Source of the DNA: Pseudomonas fluorescens
GTDB taxonomy: Bacteria; Pseudomonadota; Gammaproteobacteria; Pseudomonadales; Pseudomonadaceae
DNA: 64,000 bases
NCBI RefSeq assembly: GCF_000730425.1
Contig: NZ_CP008896.1
Span: 2,790,001 to 2,854,000, forward strand
Reading direction: 5' to 3'
The translations under genes were made by a program, and so were the position numbers. Positions 45,793-55,652 of this stretch are shown one piece after another (within the stretch, counting starts at the first letter, position 1; the number at the start of each line of letters is the position of its first letter). The notes under the pieces were generated by a model. It was not told where the DNA came from. It saw nothing but the letters and a program-made list of their open reading frames with translations, and searched no databases.

Positions 45793-46788
45793 TTGAAACT
45801 CAGTGATATTGCACGCATAGCCGGTGTGTCCGTGACCACCGCCAGCTACGTCATCAATGGTAAGGCCCAACAGCAACGGATCAGCAGCGCCACCGTCGAA
45901 CGGGTGCGGGCGGTGGTCGAGGAGCACGGCTTTACCCCCAACCCCCAGGCCGCCGGGTTGCGCAGCCGGCACACCCGCACCTTGGGCTTTATCCTGCCGG
46001 ACCTGGAAAACCCCAGTTACGCACGGATCGCCAAGCTGTTGGAGCAAGGCGCAAGGGCCCGTGGCTATCAGTTGCTGATCGCCAGCTCCGACGACGATGC
46101 CAACAGCGAGCGCCAGTTGCTGCAACTGTTCCGCGCGCGACGTTGCGATGCACTGTTCGTTGCCAGTTGCCTGCCCGCCAGCGATGACAGTTACCGCGAG
46201 CTGCAAGCCAAGGGCCTGCCGGTGATCGCCATCGACCGGGTAATGGCGCCTGAGCAGTTCTGTTCGGTGGTCAGCGATGACCGCCAGGCCTGCCAGCAGT
46301 TGACCAGCAGCCTGCTGCAACCGCTGCCCCGGCAGATCGTGTTGATCGGCGCCCGGCCCGAACTGAGCATCAGCCAGGAGCGCGCGGCGGGTTTCCAGCA
46401 TGCACTGCAAGGCTTCAAGGGCGAGGTGCTGATCGAGCATGGCGAAGCCTTCAGTCGCGACTGTGGCCGCCAGTTGATGGAGGAACTGCTGCAACGCCTG
46501 GGGCATTTACCCGATGCGCTGGTGACAACTTCCTACGTCCTGCTGCAAGGGGTGTTTGACGCACTGCATGACTTCCCACTCAAGTCCCGGCCACTGCGCC
46601 TGGGCACCTTTGGTGACACCCAGTTGCTGGACTTCCTGCCGTTGCCGGTCAACGCCATGGCCCAGCAGCACGCACTGATCGCCGAGACGGCCCTGCGCCT
46701 GGCGCTGGCGGCGATTGAAGAGCAGGACTACCAGCCGGGTGTGCACGCCATTGGCCGGACCTTCAAGCAGCGGATACGCGAGCGATAG
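45793..46788 (+). CDS. fruR: Catabolite repressor-activator Cra/FruR (LacI family)
   Basis: A 331-residue DNA-binding regulator. In pseudomonads it responds to fructose-1-phosphate and represses fruBKA. The helix-turn-helix KLSDIARIAGVSVTTASYVI is followed by the hinge and a periplasmic-binding-like effector domain. The start is read as TTG 45793, with AAGGAAA upstream, because homologues begin exactly at (M)KLSDIAR; an ATG at 45706 would add 29 unrelated residues. It is divergent from fruB, with its operator in between, so it may autoregulate. tatD follows after 2 bases. Confidence 0.9.
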   Translation: MKLSDIARIAGVSVTTASYVINGKAQQQRISSATVERVRAVVEEHGFTPNPQAAGLRSRHTRTLGFILPDLENPSYARIAKLLEQGARARGYQLLIASSDDDANSERQLLQLFRARRCDALFVASCLPASDDSYRELQAKGLPVIAIDRVMAPEQFCSVVSDDRQACQQLTSSLLQPLPRQIVLIGARPELSISQERAAGFQHALQGFKGEVLIEHGEAFSRDCGRQLMEELLQRLGHLPDALVTTSYVLLQGVFDALHDFPLKSRPLRLGTFGDTQLLDFLPLPVNAMAQQHALIAETALRLALAAIEEQDYQPGVHAIGRTFKQRIRER

Positions 46789-46790
46789 GC

Positions 46791-47594
46791 ATGGAGCTGG
46801 TCGACAGCCACACCCACCTCGACTTCGAGGACTTCGATGCTGATCGCGACGAGGTGCTCAAACACAGCCGCCAGCTCGGCGTGCGGCGCATGGTGGTACT
46901 GGGGGTGTACCAGCGCAATTGGCAGCGGCTGTGGGACCTGACACAACAGGACCCGGACCTGCATGGGGCCTTTGGCCTGCACCCGGTCTACCTGGATGAA
47001 CATCGTCCCGCCGACCTGATCGAGCTGGGCGATTGGCTGACCCGCCTCAAGGGCCACCGCCAGCTCTGCGCCGTGGGTGAAATCGGCCTGGACTACTTTC
47101 TCGAGCACCTGGACCGCGAGCGCCAGCAAACACTGTTTGAAGCCCAGTTGCAGCTGGCCGTGGACTTCCAGTTGCCGGCGCTGTTGCATGTGCGGCGTAG
47201 CCACGCGGCCGTCATCGCCACCCTCAAGCGCATCCGCCTGCCCCGCGGCGGGATCATCCATGCTTTTGCCGGCAGCCGCGAAGAGGCCCGCGAATACATC
47301 AAGCTGGGATTCAAACTGGGCCTGGGCGGTGCCCCGACCTGGCCCCAGGCCTTGCGCATGCACAAGGTCATCGCCCAACTGCCGCTGGATTCGGTAGTGC
47401 TGGAAACCGACTCGCCGGACATGGCGCCGGCGATGTACCCCGGCCAGCGCAACAGCCCACAGCACTTGCCGGCCATCTGCAGCGCCCTGGCCAATCAAAT
47501 GGGCATCAGCCCTTCAGCGTTGGCCGAAGCGAGCACCCGTAACGCCTGCGAGCTGTTCAACTGGCCGCTCGATAACGGGGCTGACCTCCTGTAG
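46791..47594 (+). CDS. TatD-family metal-dependent hydrolase
   Basis: A 267-residue TIM-barrel nuclease or hydrolase. The metal ligands are visible: H7 and H9 in DSHTHLDF, Glu in GEIGLDYF, His in LLHVRRS, His in IIHAFAGS and Asp in LETDSPDM. Family members are Mg-dependent DNases (TatD, YcfH, YjjV). It starts 2 bases after fruR and is therefore probably cotranscribed. Its last 81 bases overlap the convergent zinc-ribbon gene on the other strand. Confidence 0.9.
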   Translation: MELVDSHTHLDFEDFDADRDEVLKHSRQLGVRRMVVLGVYQRNWQRLWDLTQQDPDLHGAFGLHPVYLDEHRPADLIELGDWLTRLKGHRQLCAVGEIGLDYFLEHLDRERQQTLFEAQLQLAVDFQLPALLHVRRSHAAVIATLKRIRLPRGGIIHAFAGSREEAREYIKLGFKLGLGGAPTWPQALRMHKVIAQLPLDSVVLETDSPDMAPAMYPGQRNSPQHLPAICSALANQMGISPSALAEASTRNACELFNWPLDNGADLL

Positions 47595-47954
47595 CGCCAA
47601 AGTCATACGGTGCCGGTGGCGGGCGTAGCGCAGGGTGAGGAAGTGAATCAGGATCGCCACCAGCGACACGTTCAGTTGCCCGATCTTGCTGATCAAGCCT
47701 ACCCACTCGACCACCAGGGCCACCAACAAGGCCACGCAAGTCAACACGAGCATGCTCGGGCGCAACAGAGCCAGGTTGTCCAGGGACTTCAACTGACGCA
47801 ACTGCCTGGGACAGCAGAGCTGCAAGACTTTGTGACAATACGGACAATCAAAAGGCTCGCGGATAGCAATGGCATTGAGCTGCCAAGGCTTGAGTGCAAA
47901 GGTGATATCGCAATGGGCGCAATGCCCTTTCACGCCTGGGGTTGTCGCGGTCAT
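47514..47954 (-). CDS. Zinc-ribbon membrane protein, unknown function
   Basis: A 146-residue protein with two CxxC knuckles at the N-terminus (CAHC, residues 12-15; CPYC, 37-40), a likely zinc ribbon. Two hydrophobic helices follow (about 68-90 and 94-111), then a basic cytoplasmic tail. MTATTPG is chosen as start because GGGAGG lies upstream; the longer frame lacks this. It overlaps the tatD 3' end by 81 bases tail to tail, so antisense interference is possible. The family was not recognised. Confidence 0.6.
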   Translation of the reverse strand: MTATTPGVKGHCAHCDITFALKPWQLNAIAIREPFDCPYCHKVLQLCCPRQLRQLKSLDNLALLRPSMLVLTCVALLVALVVEWVGLISKIGQLNVSLVAILIHFLTLRYARHRHRMTLALQEVSPVIERPVEQLAGVTGARFGQR

Positions 47955-48083
47955 GGCCCTGCCTCCCGGAAGCGCTGGATGGGGTGTGAAACAAATTCTC
48001 ACCCAATCTCACTACAAAAAATGCTCACACGAGAAAACAGGACATGCCCTACAGATCAAAAAAACAATACCTACAGGCATGAC

Positions 48084-50114
48084 TCACACGCGAAATGCAC
48101 CGATCAGTTTTTTCAGCTCAATCACCTGTAGGGACAATTGCCGGCTAGCCTCTTCGGTCTGGTGCGCGCCTTGGGCTGCGTGCTCGCCAGCCCGATTGAT
48201 CTCGACGATGTTCTGGTCGATGTCGTGGGCCACCGCGGTCTGCTGCTCCACCGCCGCGGCGATTTGCTGGTTCTGATCGACGATCATGCCCACTGCACCG
48301 AGGATATTTTCCAGGGCCGACTGGACTTTTTCCGACTGACCGACCGTACCGCTGGCCATTTTATGGCTGCTGCCCATGGCCTTCACAGCCGCGCCAACCC
48401 CCTGGTGCAACTTGGCGATCATCTGCTCGATTTCTTCGGTGGAATGCTGGGTACGCCGGGCGAGAGTGCGCACCTCATCGGCCACCACGGCAAACCCACG
48501 GCCCTGCTCCCCCGCCCGCGCTGCCTCAATGGCCGCGTTCAAGGCCAGCAGGTTGGTTTGTTCGGCAATGCTCTTGATCACTTCCAGCACGCTGCTGATG
48601 GATTGGCTGTCGATGGCCAACTGATTGATCACCAGCACCGACTGGTCAATCTCCGAGGCCAACTGCGCAATGCTGCCCTGCTGGGATTGCACCAGGCCAC
48701 GCCCGCTGAGGGTTTCATCGTTGACGCTATGGGCACTGCTGACAGCCGCCGCTGCACTGCGCGCCACTTCGTGGGCGGTCGCTGACATCTGGTTCATGGC
48801 CGTCGCCACCTGCTCGATCTGGCTGCGCTGGCCCGACACCGCCTGGTTGCTGCGCGCCGACACCGATTCCACTTGCCCGGCCTGGTGTTCGACTTCACGG
48901 ACGGTCTGCCCTACCCGCTCGATCAGGTCATGGATTTTGGCCACGGTGCCATTGAATACCTCGCCCAACTCACCCAGTTCATCGCGGCTCTGGGACTTGA
49001 AGTTGACGGTCATGTCCCCGGCGGCGACCTTATCCATCATCGCGCCCAGGCGGCGCAAGGTGGTGCGGGTCGAAGCGTAGAAGCCGCCGTACAGATAGAA
49101 AATCAACAGGAACACCGCCGCCAGCGCCGCGACCAGCAGCACCATGTGCGTACGATTCTGGGCCAGGCGCTGTTGCAATTGTTGGTCGAGGAAGGCCAGG
49201 GTTGCGTCGTCCAGTTGATAAGTCTTGGCCATCAAGGCGGTCACTTCATCGTAGAACGCTTGCCATGGCGTCTCCAGGGTCTGGGCCATCACCACCTGTT
49301 CCTCAAACAACTCGCTGCCCTGCTTGAGGCTGGCCTGGCTGGCTTGGGCCAGGGTATTGAGCGAGCCCTGGGCAGCCTTGCTGGAGCCCAGGGCGTCCTG
49401 CACTTTCAAGCCGTATTCCGCGTGGAGTTTTTCCAACTGCTGCAGCAGTTCGTCAAAGCGCGTACTGGACGATGAATCGAGAAAGCCCTGGCCCAGGGAG
49501 TACGCGCCCATGGCCCGGCCTTCGCCCAGGGTCTGGGTAACTTGCGGGGTGACGCTGGTCACCAGTTCGCTGAGTTGGCGCACATCGCCCTGCACATCAC
49601 GGCTCAACCCCGACTGGCTGGCAATGATCTGGCTGAACATCTGTGCCTTGTTCAGCAATTTGTCGATCAAGGCACTTTTGCTTAGCAGTGAAGATTCGCC
49701 TCGCTGAGCCTTGAAGGCGGCGATCATCTCGTCACGCTTGCCCTCGAACACCGCGACTTGCTCGGGATCCGCCGTCATCGCCTGGAAGCCTTGCAGGCGT
49801 TCAAGCACGCGCTGTTCCAGTGCGCTGATCTGGCTTTCGATATCGCCCGCCTTGCCCGACTGGCCAAGCGTGGCGTTGATCTGCACTTGATTGTTCAGGG
49901 TTTCCAGGTCGCGGCGCAGGATCAGGCTGCTGCCCAGCAGGTCCAGGCTCTGCAACTCAACCTGCGTGCCCTGGAACTCACGCCAGGAGTCCCGTACCAG
50001 GTAATAGTTGGTCACCAGCATCGGCAGGAAAAACAACACACTGATCAAGCTGAACTTCATGCCGAAGCTCAGGCGATTCATCAACGCGATGGCGGGATAG
50101 AGCAAGCTCTTCAC
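48084..50114 (-). CDS. Methyl-accepting chemotaxis protein
   Basis: A 676-residue transmembrane chemoreceptor. TM1 is at about residues 18-42 and TM2 at about 323-347, enclosing a periplasmic domain of about 280 residues that is almost wholly helical, resembling helical-bundle (HBM-like) sensors. A HAMP domain follows ([19 protein letters not shown]). The signalling hairpin tip is [20 protein letters not shown] and [17 protein letters not shown], typical of Pseudomonas MCPs. No CheR-binding pentapeptide is seen at the C-terminus (IGAFRV). In P. aeruginosa a homologue lies between speC and ampE. A FliA-type promoter precedes it. Confidence 0.93.
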   Translation of the reverse strand: MKSLLYPAIALMNRLSFGMKFSLISVLFFLPMLVTNYYLVRDSWREFQGTQVELQSLDLLGSSLILRRDLETLNNQVQINATLGQSGKAGDIESQISALEQRVLERLQGFQAMTADPEQVAVFEGKRDEMIAAFKAQRGESSLLSKSALIDKLLNKAQMFSQIIASQSGLSRDVQGDVRQLSELVTSVTPQVTQTLGEGRAMGAYSLGQGFLDSSSSTRFDELLQQLEKLHAEYGLKVQDALGSSKAAQGSLNTLAQASQASLKQGSELFEEQVVMAQTLETPWQAFYDEVTALMAKTYQLDDATLAFLDQQLQQRLAQNRTHMVLLVAALAAVFLLIFYLYGGFYASTRTTLRRLGAMMDKVAAGDMTVNFKSQSRDELGELGEVFNGTVAKIHDLIERVGQTVREVEHQAGQVESVSARSNQAVSGQRSQIEQVATAMNQMSATAHEVARSAAAAVSSAHSVNDETLSGRGLVQSQQGSIAQLASEIDQSVLVINQLAIDSQSISSVLEVIKSIAEQTNLLALNAAIEAARAGEQGRGFAVVADEVRTLARRTQHSTEEIEQMIAKLHQGVGAAVKAMGSSHKMASGTVGQSEKVQSALENILGAVGMIVDQNQQIAAAVEQQTAVAHDIDQNIVEINRAGEHAAQGAHQTEEASRQLSLQVIELKKLIGAFRV

Positions 50115-50199
50115 AGATGAACTCCCTTTTCTTTTATTTTTATTGAAGGCGCAGGGCAGCGGCAGAAAGCCACTATTGGGCGCGCTATCTGTATAGCTT

Positions 50200-50226
50200 A
50201 AATCGGCGGGGAGTTTTGTAACTTAA
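50200..50226 (-). promoter_or_regulatory. FliA (sigma-28) promoter of the chemoreceptor gene
   Basis: Reverse strand: TTAAGTTA, 11 bases, GCCGATTT. This matches the flagellar sigma-28 consensus TAAAGTTT-N11-GCCGATAA in both boxes and exactly in spacing. It lies 86 bases before the start codon. Confidence 0.75.
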
Positions 50227-50265
50227 GGTTAACGTGATCGGCGGCACGGATCAGAACCAGCCCCT

Positions 50266-50281
50266 GTAGGAGCTGGCCTGC
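50266..50281. repeat. Single degenerate REP arm
   Basis: GTAGGAGCTGGCCTGC matches the first REP arm family but has no partner arm nearby; a solo or decayed copy downstream of ampE. Confidence 0.5.
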
Positions 50282-50294
50282 CCCATGACAACCA

Positions 50295-51131
50295 TCAGGG
50301 CAAAACGGTCCAGATGGCAAACCCGGCGTACCACAACACGGCCGCGCGCAGCAGCAGTTCCCACAAGCGATCCAGGCTGTTGATGCCATCGGCCCCCACC
50401 ACCGGTGGAGGGATCTCCCCTGCCACCAGTCCAACCTTTTCCACCAGTTGCGCCGCACTGATATCCCAGTTCAGCAACTCATGCAGCATCACCCGGCTGA
50501 CTGCGACAAAATTGCCCACCAAGGCAAAGCTCGCCGCCAGCAACCGCACCGGCAGCCAGTCGAACGCATGGCGCAATTGCCCGGCGCGCTCGACCACCAG
50601 CGGGTTCTGCCCCTGTTCACTGGCCAGCGCCAGCAAGCGATAGGCCAGGGCCACGACTGGGCCAAGGAGGAAGTACCAGAAAATCACCGCGAAAAAGCTC
50701 TGGTAGGCCTGCCACAGCAAATGGCCCTGGACCCGCTCCAGCAGTTGCTCGCCACTGTCGGCGCCAATCGCCAGGTCGCGCTCGGCAACATGCTCAGCCG
50801 CTTGCAGGTCACCCCGGCGCCAGGCATCGCGAAACGGCCCCAACTGGCCGAGCAGGTCACCGCGGCCCAGGCTGTAGATCACCACCAACAGGTGCACCGG
50901 CAGTGCCAACAAGCCATAGGCCACTGGTTCCAGGACCAGCAGCAACAACCCCAGCAACGCCACCGGCAGCAATACCAGCAACGCCAGGATCAGCCAGGGT
51001 TGTTTGCCCAACCGAGGGCTCGACTCGAGCCGGGCCAGTTCGCGCAACCAACGACCATCACGCTGTAACCGCGAACGCAAGGCCGAGAACTTCTCGATCC
51101 ATACCGCCAGCACCAACACCAGGAAACTCAT
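50295..51131 (-). CDS. ampE: AmpE inner-membrane protein
   Basis: A 278-residue integral membrane protein with about four hydrophobic segments (residues about 3-12, 52-90, 150-180, 260-278) and the family opening MSFLVLVLAVWIEKFS. AmpE is the partner of AmpD in the peptidoglycan recycling and beta-lactamase induction circuit; its action is still unclear. ATG 51131 overlaps the ampD stop by 4 bases (ATGA). A longer frame from 51176 lies inside ampD and is rejected. Confidence 0.9.
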   Translation of the reverse strand: MSFLVLVLAVWIEKFSALRSRLQRDGRWLRELARLESSPRLGKQPWLILALLVLLPVALLGLLLLVLEPVAYGLLALPVHLLVVIYSLGRGDLLGQLGPFRDAWRRGDLQAAEHVAERDLAIGADSGEQLLERVQGHLLWQAYQSFFAVIFWYFLLGPVVALAYRLLALASEQGQNPLVVERAGQLRHAFDWLPVRLLAASFALVGNFVAVSRVMLHELLNWDISAAQLVEKVGLVAGEIPPPVVGADGINSLDRLWELLLRAAVLWYAGFAIWTVLP

Positions 51132-51691
51132 TGTGCATGTCCTCCATGCTGCAAGGCGCCACGAAAACGCGCCCAATCAAAAGCCGGTCCAGGATCGGTC
51201 TTGCGTCCTGGGGCGATGTCACTATGACCGCAAATACGCTGGAGCGTGATGCCCGGGTAAGCGGCCAGCAATTGGCGACTCAGTTCGATCAAGGCGTGGT
51301 ACTGAGCGTCGGTAAAGGGCTGGTCGTCAGTCCCTTCAAGCTCGATCCCCAGGGAAAAGTCATTGCAGGTCTCGCGCCCCTCGAAACACGAGACACCAGC
51401 ATGCCAGGCACGGTCCTGACAGGAGACAAATTGCGTCACCGCGCCGTCGCGCTCAATCAGAAAGTGTGCGGACACCCGTAAGTCAGCAATACCTGCAAAG
51501 TAGGGATGTTCGGTGACATCCAGGCGATTCTGGAAAAACTCCTGCACTTTGCCCGTGGCGAACTGGGCCGGTGGCAGGCTGATGTTGTGCACCACCAACA
51601 GGGAAATCTCGCCGCCTGGGCGCTCATTGAAGTTGGGCGAAGGGCAATGGGCGACGCCCTGGCACCAACCGCTGGTGGGGTCCAACTGCAT
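51128..51691 (-). CDS. ampD: 1,6-anhydro-N-acetylmuramyl-L-alanine amidase AmpD
   Basis: A 187-residue cytoplasmic zinc amidase that cuts recycled anhydromuropeptides and so keeps AmpR-dependent beta-lactamase low. The zinc ligands are H35 in VVHNIS, H156 in CGHSDIAPGRKTDPG and D166 in the same segment, with catalytic Glu in GIELEGTD. It is first in the ampDE pair. No disruption is visible, so the basal-repression function should be intact. Confidence 0.95.
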   Translation of the reverse strand: MQLDPTSGWCQGVAHCPSPNFNERPGGEISLLVVHNISLPPAQFATGKVQEFFQNRLDVTEHPYFAGIADLRVSAHFLIERDGAVTQFVSCQDRAWHAGVSCFEGRETCNDFSLGIELEGTDDQPFTDAQYHALIELSRQLLAAYPGITLQRICGHSDIAPGRKTDPGPAFDWARFRGALQHGGHAQ

Positions 51692-51753
51692 ACCGGTTCC
51701 TTGCGCAAGACTTAGGAGCGTTCAGTATGCCGTGATCCGCCGGGTGGTTGCGA

Positions 51754-53913
51754 TCACTTGGCGCGATTGAGTTGCCGCAGACTGCCGATCACCGACGCCA
51801 ACGCGCGGTCGAACAACAGCGCGTCATCCAGGGTGCGCACCCCGCCACGCTTGAACTCCAGGGCCAGCTCCGTGCAGGTTTTTTCCAGGACCTTGAGGCC
51901 TGTGCGATTGACAAATATATAGCTGTTGGCCGGCGCGATAATCGCCGTCAACTTGCAGCGCAGGGTGTTTTCCTCGTCTTCACGGAACTCCACCCAAGTG
52001 CCAATGCGCAATTGCCGGACCTTGAGCAGATCCGGATCATCCTCCGCCAGGCTGACGGTCTGCGCCGGTGCCACGGCACCTGGCTCCTCGCGCACTTCGA
52101 CCAGCGCCATGCTGGCAAGTGTGTCTCCTTGGAACGCTTGGGTATGCAGCGCCTGCAACTGGATAAAAAACTCCCGGGTGACAAAGGAATCAAACGCCGC
52201 CTCGCTCAAGCCCTCCCGCAGGGCCTTGAGCAGCACAGGCAATTGTTCCAGCAAGCGACGGCCGGCCTCGGTGTCGTCACTCAGGCCGACACTCCAGATC
52301 AAGTCATCCATGGCCCGCAGCCGGGCCTGCCATTGCGGCGAGTGTTGGCCGTGCTTGAGGCATTCGAGCAACAAGACCTGGCTCCACGCCTGCTGCAGAA
52401 ACTGCACCACAAAATGCGGCAAGACCTTGCCCAGCAAGCGCTGATTGACGGCATCGGCGACCCGCTTGCGCGCCTGTTCAGTACGGGCGCGCCCTTCTTC
52501 GGCGTCGCGGGTACGCTGCTCAAGCAGCTCGCTGCGGCGGCGCTCGTCCTGGGTATAAGCGGTGAACTCCTGCAGGAGCACAGAGAAAATCGCCGGGTCA
52601 TCGACAAAGTCGCTCAACAGGCGTTGCACCACCTGCTCGATACGCAGATACAGGCTGTCACGCTGATAGTCATCACGCTTGCCCCAGCCCATGGCGGCGG
52701 TCCCGATTTCATTGAGCAAGCGCCGCGCCGGGTGGCTGGCACGGCTGAAAAAACTCTTGTCCAGCACCGCTACTTTCAGCATGGGAATCTGCAGGCGCGC
52801 AATCAAGGCCTTGAGGGAGTCGGGCAAGGTGCGGTCGTCGAGGATGAACTCAAACAACATGGCGATCAGGTTGATCACATCCTCATCGGCATCTTCCACT
52901 ACCCGCGACTTACCGCTCTTGACGCTGACCCGGGTGAGCAGTTCTTCCAATTGGCGGCGCAGGTCAAAATCGTCTTCGAGCGCAGGCTCCGGCACATATT
53001 GCTGCAAATGGGACAGCAGGCGCAGCAGGTCGCGGGTGGAAATCGGCTGGGCCTGGGCGCTGGCCTCCAGGGTCGGGGCCACACTGCCACGCACTGTCAA
53101 CAGCAGTTCTTGCAGGGCGGCAAAGACTTGTTGCTCGGCCTCGTCTGCCTGCGGGTCGGCAGCCGGGGCCACCTCCACCGGCGGGCTGGCCCTGCTGGCG
53201 CGCTCGCCGGGACGCCGTGAAGGCACGGCCTTGAGCTCGGGCAGCACGCCGGTGGCGACCAGCAACTGATTGGCCTCGCCGTACAGCAGGTCGGCATCGC
53301 TGAGTACATACTTTTCAAACAGTTTCAAAATGATCAGCTTGACCCGGATCTCCACCCCCAGGCTGCGCCCGGCCCGCAGGAAGTACTCGCAGAGCATCGC
53401 CGGGCCGAGAGGGTTTTCCCGATCATCCAGGCGCTTGCCCAACAACGCCCCCAGGCGGGCGGTCAGTTGCCCCAGGGCCAGGCCGTCACGGTGCATGACC
53501 TTGTCGAGCATGGCCTCCAGGGCTACGGCTTTTTCCAGGTCATCGGCGCACGCGCCGGGTGCCGCATCGTAGGAGACCGTCGGCAATAGCAGCTCGCCTT
53601 GCCCGGCCAGCCCCAGGTTGGCGAATGCGGCGAAGAGCTGCTCCATGAACACACGCTCGAAGTTCTTGCGCTTGAGGCGCAGGTCGCGCATGGCTTCAAA
53701 GAAAATATTGTGGTCGGCGTTGTTGCGGGCCTTGTCGGCCATTTCAAACAGGGTGTCATCGGCATTATCGAACAGTTCCTGCAACCCCCGGTCGAGTTGC
53801 TGGGTGGCCTTGTCACGCACCTGGAGCACGATCACAGGCAGGCGGGCCAGCGGCGACGGCATCGCTTGTGCGGCGATCTTGTTGATCGGCACCACCTTTG
53901 CGTCATTGTGCAT
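51754..53913 (-). CDS. DUF1631 protein with C-terminal PilZ-like segment
   Basis: A 719-residue soluble protein, mostly helical. The N-terminal half carries the DUF1631 pattern (DNADDTLFEMADKARNNADH, then NIFFEAMRDLRLKR). The end (about 610-719) resembles a PilZ-type barrel (LRIGTWVEFREDEENTLRCK, LAFITTGLKVLE-like strands). Homologues lie next to ampD in P. aeruginosa and have been named in error as thymidine phosphorylase. The function is not established. The start MHNDAKVV is chosen over an upstream frame that has no ribosome site. It is transcribed alone. Confidence 0.8.
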   Translation of the reverse strand: MHNDAKVVPINKIAAQAMPSPLARLPVIVLQVRDKATQQLDRGLQELFDNADDTLFEMADKARNNADHNIFFEAMRDLRLKRKNFERVFMEQLFAAFANLGLAGQGELLLPTVSYDAAPGACADDLEKAVALEAMLDKVMHRDGLALGQLTARLGALLGKRLDDRENPLGPAMLCEYFLRAGRSLGVEIRVKLIILKLFEKYVLSDADLLYGEANQLLVATGVLPELKAVPSRRPGERASRASPPVEVAPAADPQADEAEQQVFAALQELLLTVRGSVAPTLEASAQAQPISTRDLLRLLSHLQQYVPEPALEDDFDLRRQLEELLTRVSVKSGKSRVVEDADEDVINLIAMLFEFILDDRTLPDSLKALIARLQIPMLKVAVLDKSFFSRASHPARRLLNEIGTAAMGWGKRDDYQRDSLYLRIEQVVQRLLSDFVDDPAIFSVLLQEFTAYTQDERRRSELLEQRTRDAEEGRARTEQARKRVADAVNQRLLGKVLPHFVVQFLQQAWSQVLLLECLKHGQHSPQWQARLRAMDDLIWSVGLSDDTEAGRRLLEQLPVLLKALREGLSEAAFDSFVTREFFIQLQALHTQAFQGDTLASMALVEVREEPGAVAPAQTVSLAEDDPDLLKVRQLRIGTWVEFREDEENTLRCKLTAIIAPANSYIFVNRTGLKVLEKTCTELALEFKRGGVRTLDDALLFDRALASVIGSLRQLNRAK

Positions 53914-54182
53914 GCTGGCCTCCTGGAACGACGGGATTCGGTTTTGTGAACGATTACCGCAACCGCCCATGGAATACCGGGGGTAGCGCGCGGTTATCGG
54001 TAGATCACCGAGACGTCAAAGCTATGACGCCAATTGCAAGGCGCGAGATTATCTTGCAAATAGCCCCTGTAGCGCCAGCAAACTCTGTAGGCGCTTTGTA
54101 ATCAGGCAGGTTATGCCCGCATACCTTGGGTTCAGCGCTGTCATGCCCCTATAATCGAGGCACTTTGTATGTGGAGCCCGCT

Positions 54183-55031
54183 ATGCCGAATCTACGCCTC
54201 GCCGACCTCACCGCCGAAATCGAAGCCAACGTGCGCCGCGCACTGCTGGAAGACATCGGCAGCGGCGATATCACCGCGCAATTGATCCCGGCCGAACGGC
54301 TGGCCAAGGCCACGATCATCACCCGTGATGCTGCTGTCATCAGTGGCACTGCCTGGGTCGATGCCGTGTTCCGCCAGTTAGACCCGCGGGTTGCCGTGCA
54401 TTGGCAAGTGCGCGATGGTGAACGCGTCAGCCCCAATCAGGCGCTGTTCCACCTTGAAGGCCCTGCCCGCTCATTGCTGAGCGGTGAGCGCAGTGCGCTG
54501 AATTTCCTGCAACTGTTGTCTGGCGTGGCCACGCGTGCGCAGTACCTGGCGGACTTTGTCGCCACCACCCAGGTCATGCTACTGGACACCCGCAAGACCC
54601 TGCCCGGCCTGCGCCTGGCGCAGAAGTACGCGGTGACCTGCGGCGGTTGCCACAATCACCGCATCGGCCTGTATGACGCGTTCCTGATCAAGGAAAACCA
54701 TATCGCCGCCTGCGGCGGCATTGCCCAGGCCATTACCGCCGCCCACAAGATCGCCCCGGGCAAGCCGGTGGAAGTCGAAGTGGAAAGCCTGGAAGAATTA
54801 CGCGAAGCCCTGGCGGCAGGCGCCGATATCATCATGCTGGATGAGTTGAGCCTGGACGACATGCGCGAAGCCGTACGCTTGAACGGCGGCAAGGCCAAGC
54901 TGGAAGCCAGCGGCGGGATCAATGAAAGCACCTTGCTGCCCATTGCCGAAACCGGCGTGGACTACATCTCCATCGGGGCGATGACCAAGGATGTGAAGGC
55001 GGTGGATCTGTCGATGCGGCTCAGTCTCTGA
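54183..55031 (+). CDS. nadC: Quinolinate phosphoribosyltransferase NadC
   Basis: A 282-residue enzyme of NAD synthesis converting quinolinate and PRPP to nicotinate mononucleotide. Signature segments are EDIGSGDIT, the [17 protein letters not shown] stretch with the substrate-binding Arg and Lys, [20 protein letters not shown] and EASGGIN near the phosphate site. ATG 54183 follows GGAGCC at moderate distance; an upstream Met at 54126 is not supported. It is divergent from the DUF1631 gene. In P. aeruginosa it likewise precedes tRNA-Thr and pilA. Confidence 0.96.
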   Translation: MPNLRLADLTAEIEANVRRALLEDIGSGDITAQLIPAERLAKATIITRDAAVISGTAWVDAVFRQLDPRVAVHWQVRDGERVSPNQALFHLEGPARSLLSGERSALNFLQLLSGVATRAQYLADFVATTQVMLLDTRKTLPGLRLAQKYAVTCGGCHNHRIGLYDAFLIKENHIAACGGIAQAITAAHKIAPGKPVEVEVESLEELREALAAGADIIMLDELSLDDMREAVRLNGGKAKLEASGGINESTLLPIAETGVDYISIGAMTKDVKAVDLSMRLSL

Positions 55032-55034
55032 AAC

Positions 55035-55086
55035 CGTCATCGCCGCCAAGTCGACACCTACAGAAGCCGGCTTGGCGGCGATGACG
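55035..55086. repeat. Long hairpin between nadC and the convergent small gene
   Basis: A 16-bp perfect stem CGTCATCGCCGCCAAG / CTTGGCGGCGATGACG with REP-like content (GAAGCCGGCTTGGCGG). No T-run is present. It probably serves as the 3' end structure for both convergent transcripts. Confidence 0.75.
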
Positions 55087-55098
55087 CCCGAGAAACGT

Positions 55099-55404
55099 TT
55101 AAACCACCAGATCGTTCATCTCGCAGTACTCTTGCCACTCGACACCCAACACTTCGGCCGCCTCTTTATGCAGCGCCAGGCGCGCCGCTTCGAACTCCTC
55201 AGGCGTGGACGTGTACTTGAGAGTCAGCTCCCAAGGCTGGAAACCCTGGCTTTCGGCTTCGTCCTCGAATGCCCACTGGATCTGGTCACGCTGGTCATCA
55301 GCACTCAGGTCCTTGATCTCTTCCTTAAGCTGCGGCGACTCCTCGAGGTATTTCTTGAGGGCTTCTGCGTGCCGCACTTCCTGGCTCATTGCTGTCGTGG
55401 TCAT
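55099..55404 (-). CDS. Small conserved Pseudomonas protein (DUF6388 type)
   Basis: A 101-residue, acidic, probably cytoplasmic helical protein. It has no signal, no transmembrane segment and no Cys-rich motif except a single Cys near the end. The pattern EALKKYLEESPQLKEEIKDL plus YCEMNDLVV at the C-terminus matches a small family common in Pseudomonas. A second Met (MSQEVRH) five residues on is an alternative start. The function is unknown. Confidence 0.65.
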   Translation of the reverse strand: MTTTAMSQEVRHAEALKKYLEESPQLKEEIKDLSADDQRDQIQWAFEDEAESQGFQPWELTLKYTSTPEEFEAARLALHKEAAEVLGVEWQEYCEMNDLVV

Positions 55405-55540
55405 GTCGTTCTCTTAGATCGAGGAATGGGGATGCATCTGGGTCATCAAGGTTGCGCAGATACAAAAGAACGGGCACGAATACCGGTTCGTCTGGCCTTC
55501 AGAACCATTCTGGGATCATCTGAAAACTGTGGTGCCTTTT

Positions 55541-55613
55541 TGCCCGAGACAGGAGTCGAACCTGCGACCTTCGCGTTACGAGTGCGCTGCTCTACCAACT
55601 GAGCTACACGGGC
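55541..55613 (-). tRNA. tRNA-Thr (anticodon CGT)
   Basis: A 73-base cloverleaf: acceptor GCCCGTG, D-arm GCTCAGTTGGTAGAGC, anticodon loop CTCGTAA giving CGT, T-arm with TTCGACT, discriminator A, and no encoded CCA. The acceptor stem has a U6-U67 mismatch. Its position between nadC and the pil genes is the known tRNA-Thr site of Pseudomonas, next to which pilin islands vary. Confidence 0.96.
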
Positions 55614-55652
55614 GGTGGGCTAAAGCTAGCACTGCATTGGGCGCCCGGCAAC

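Noticed and set aside
55091..55104. Cra-like motif GAAACGTTTAAAC
   Set aside because: It lies at the 3' end of a coding gene between two convergent genes, where no promoter is expected.
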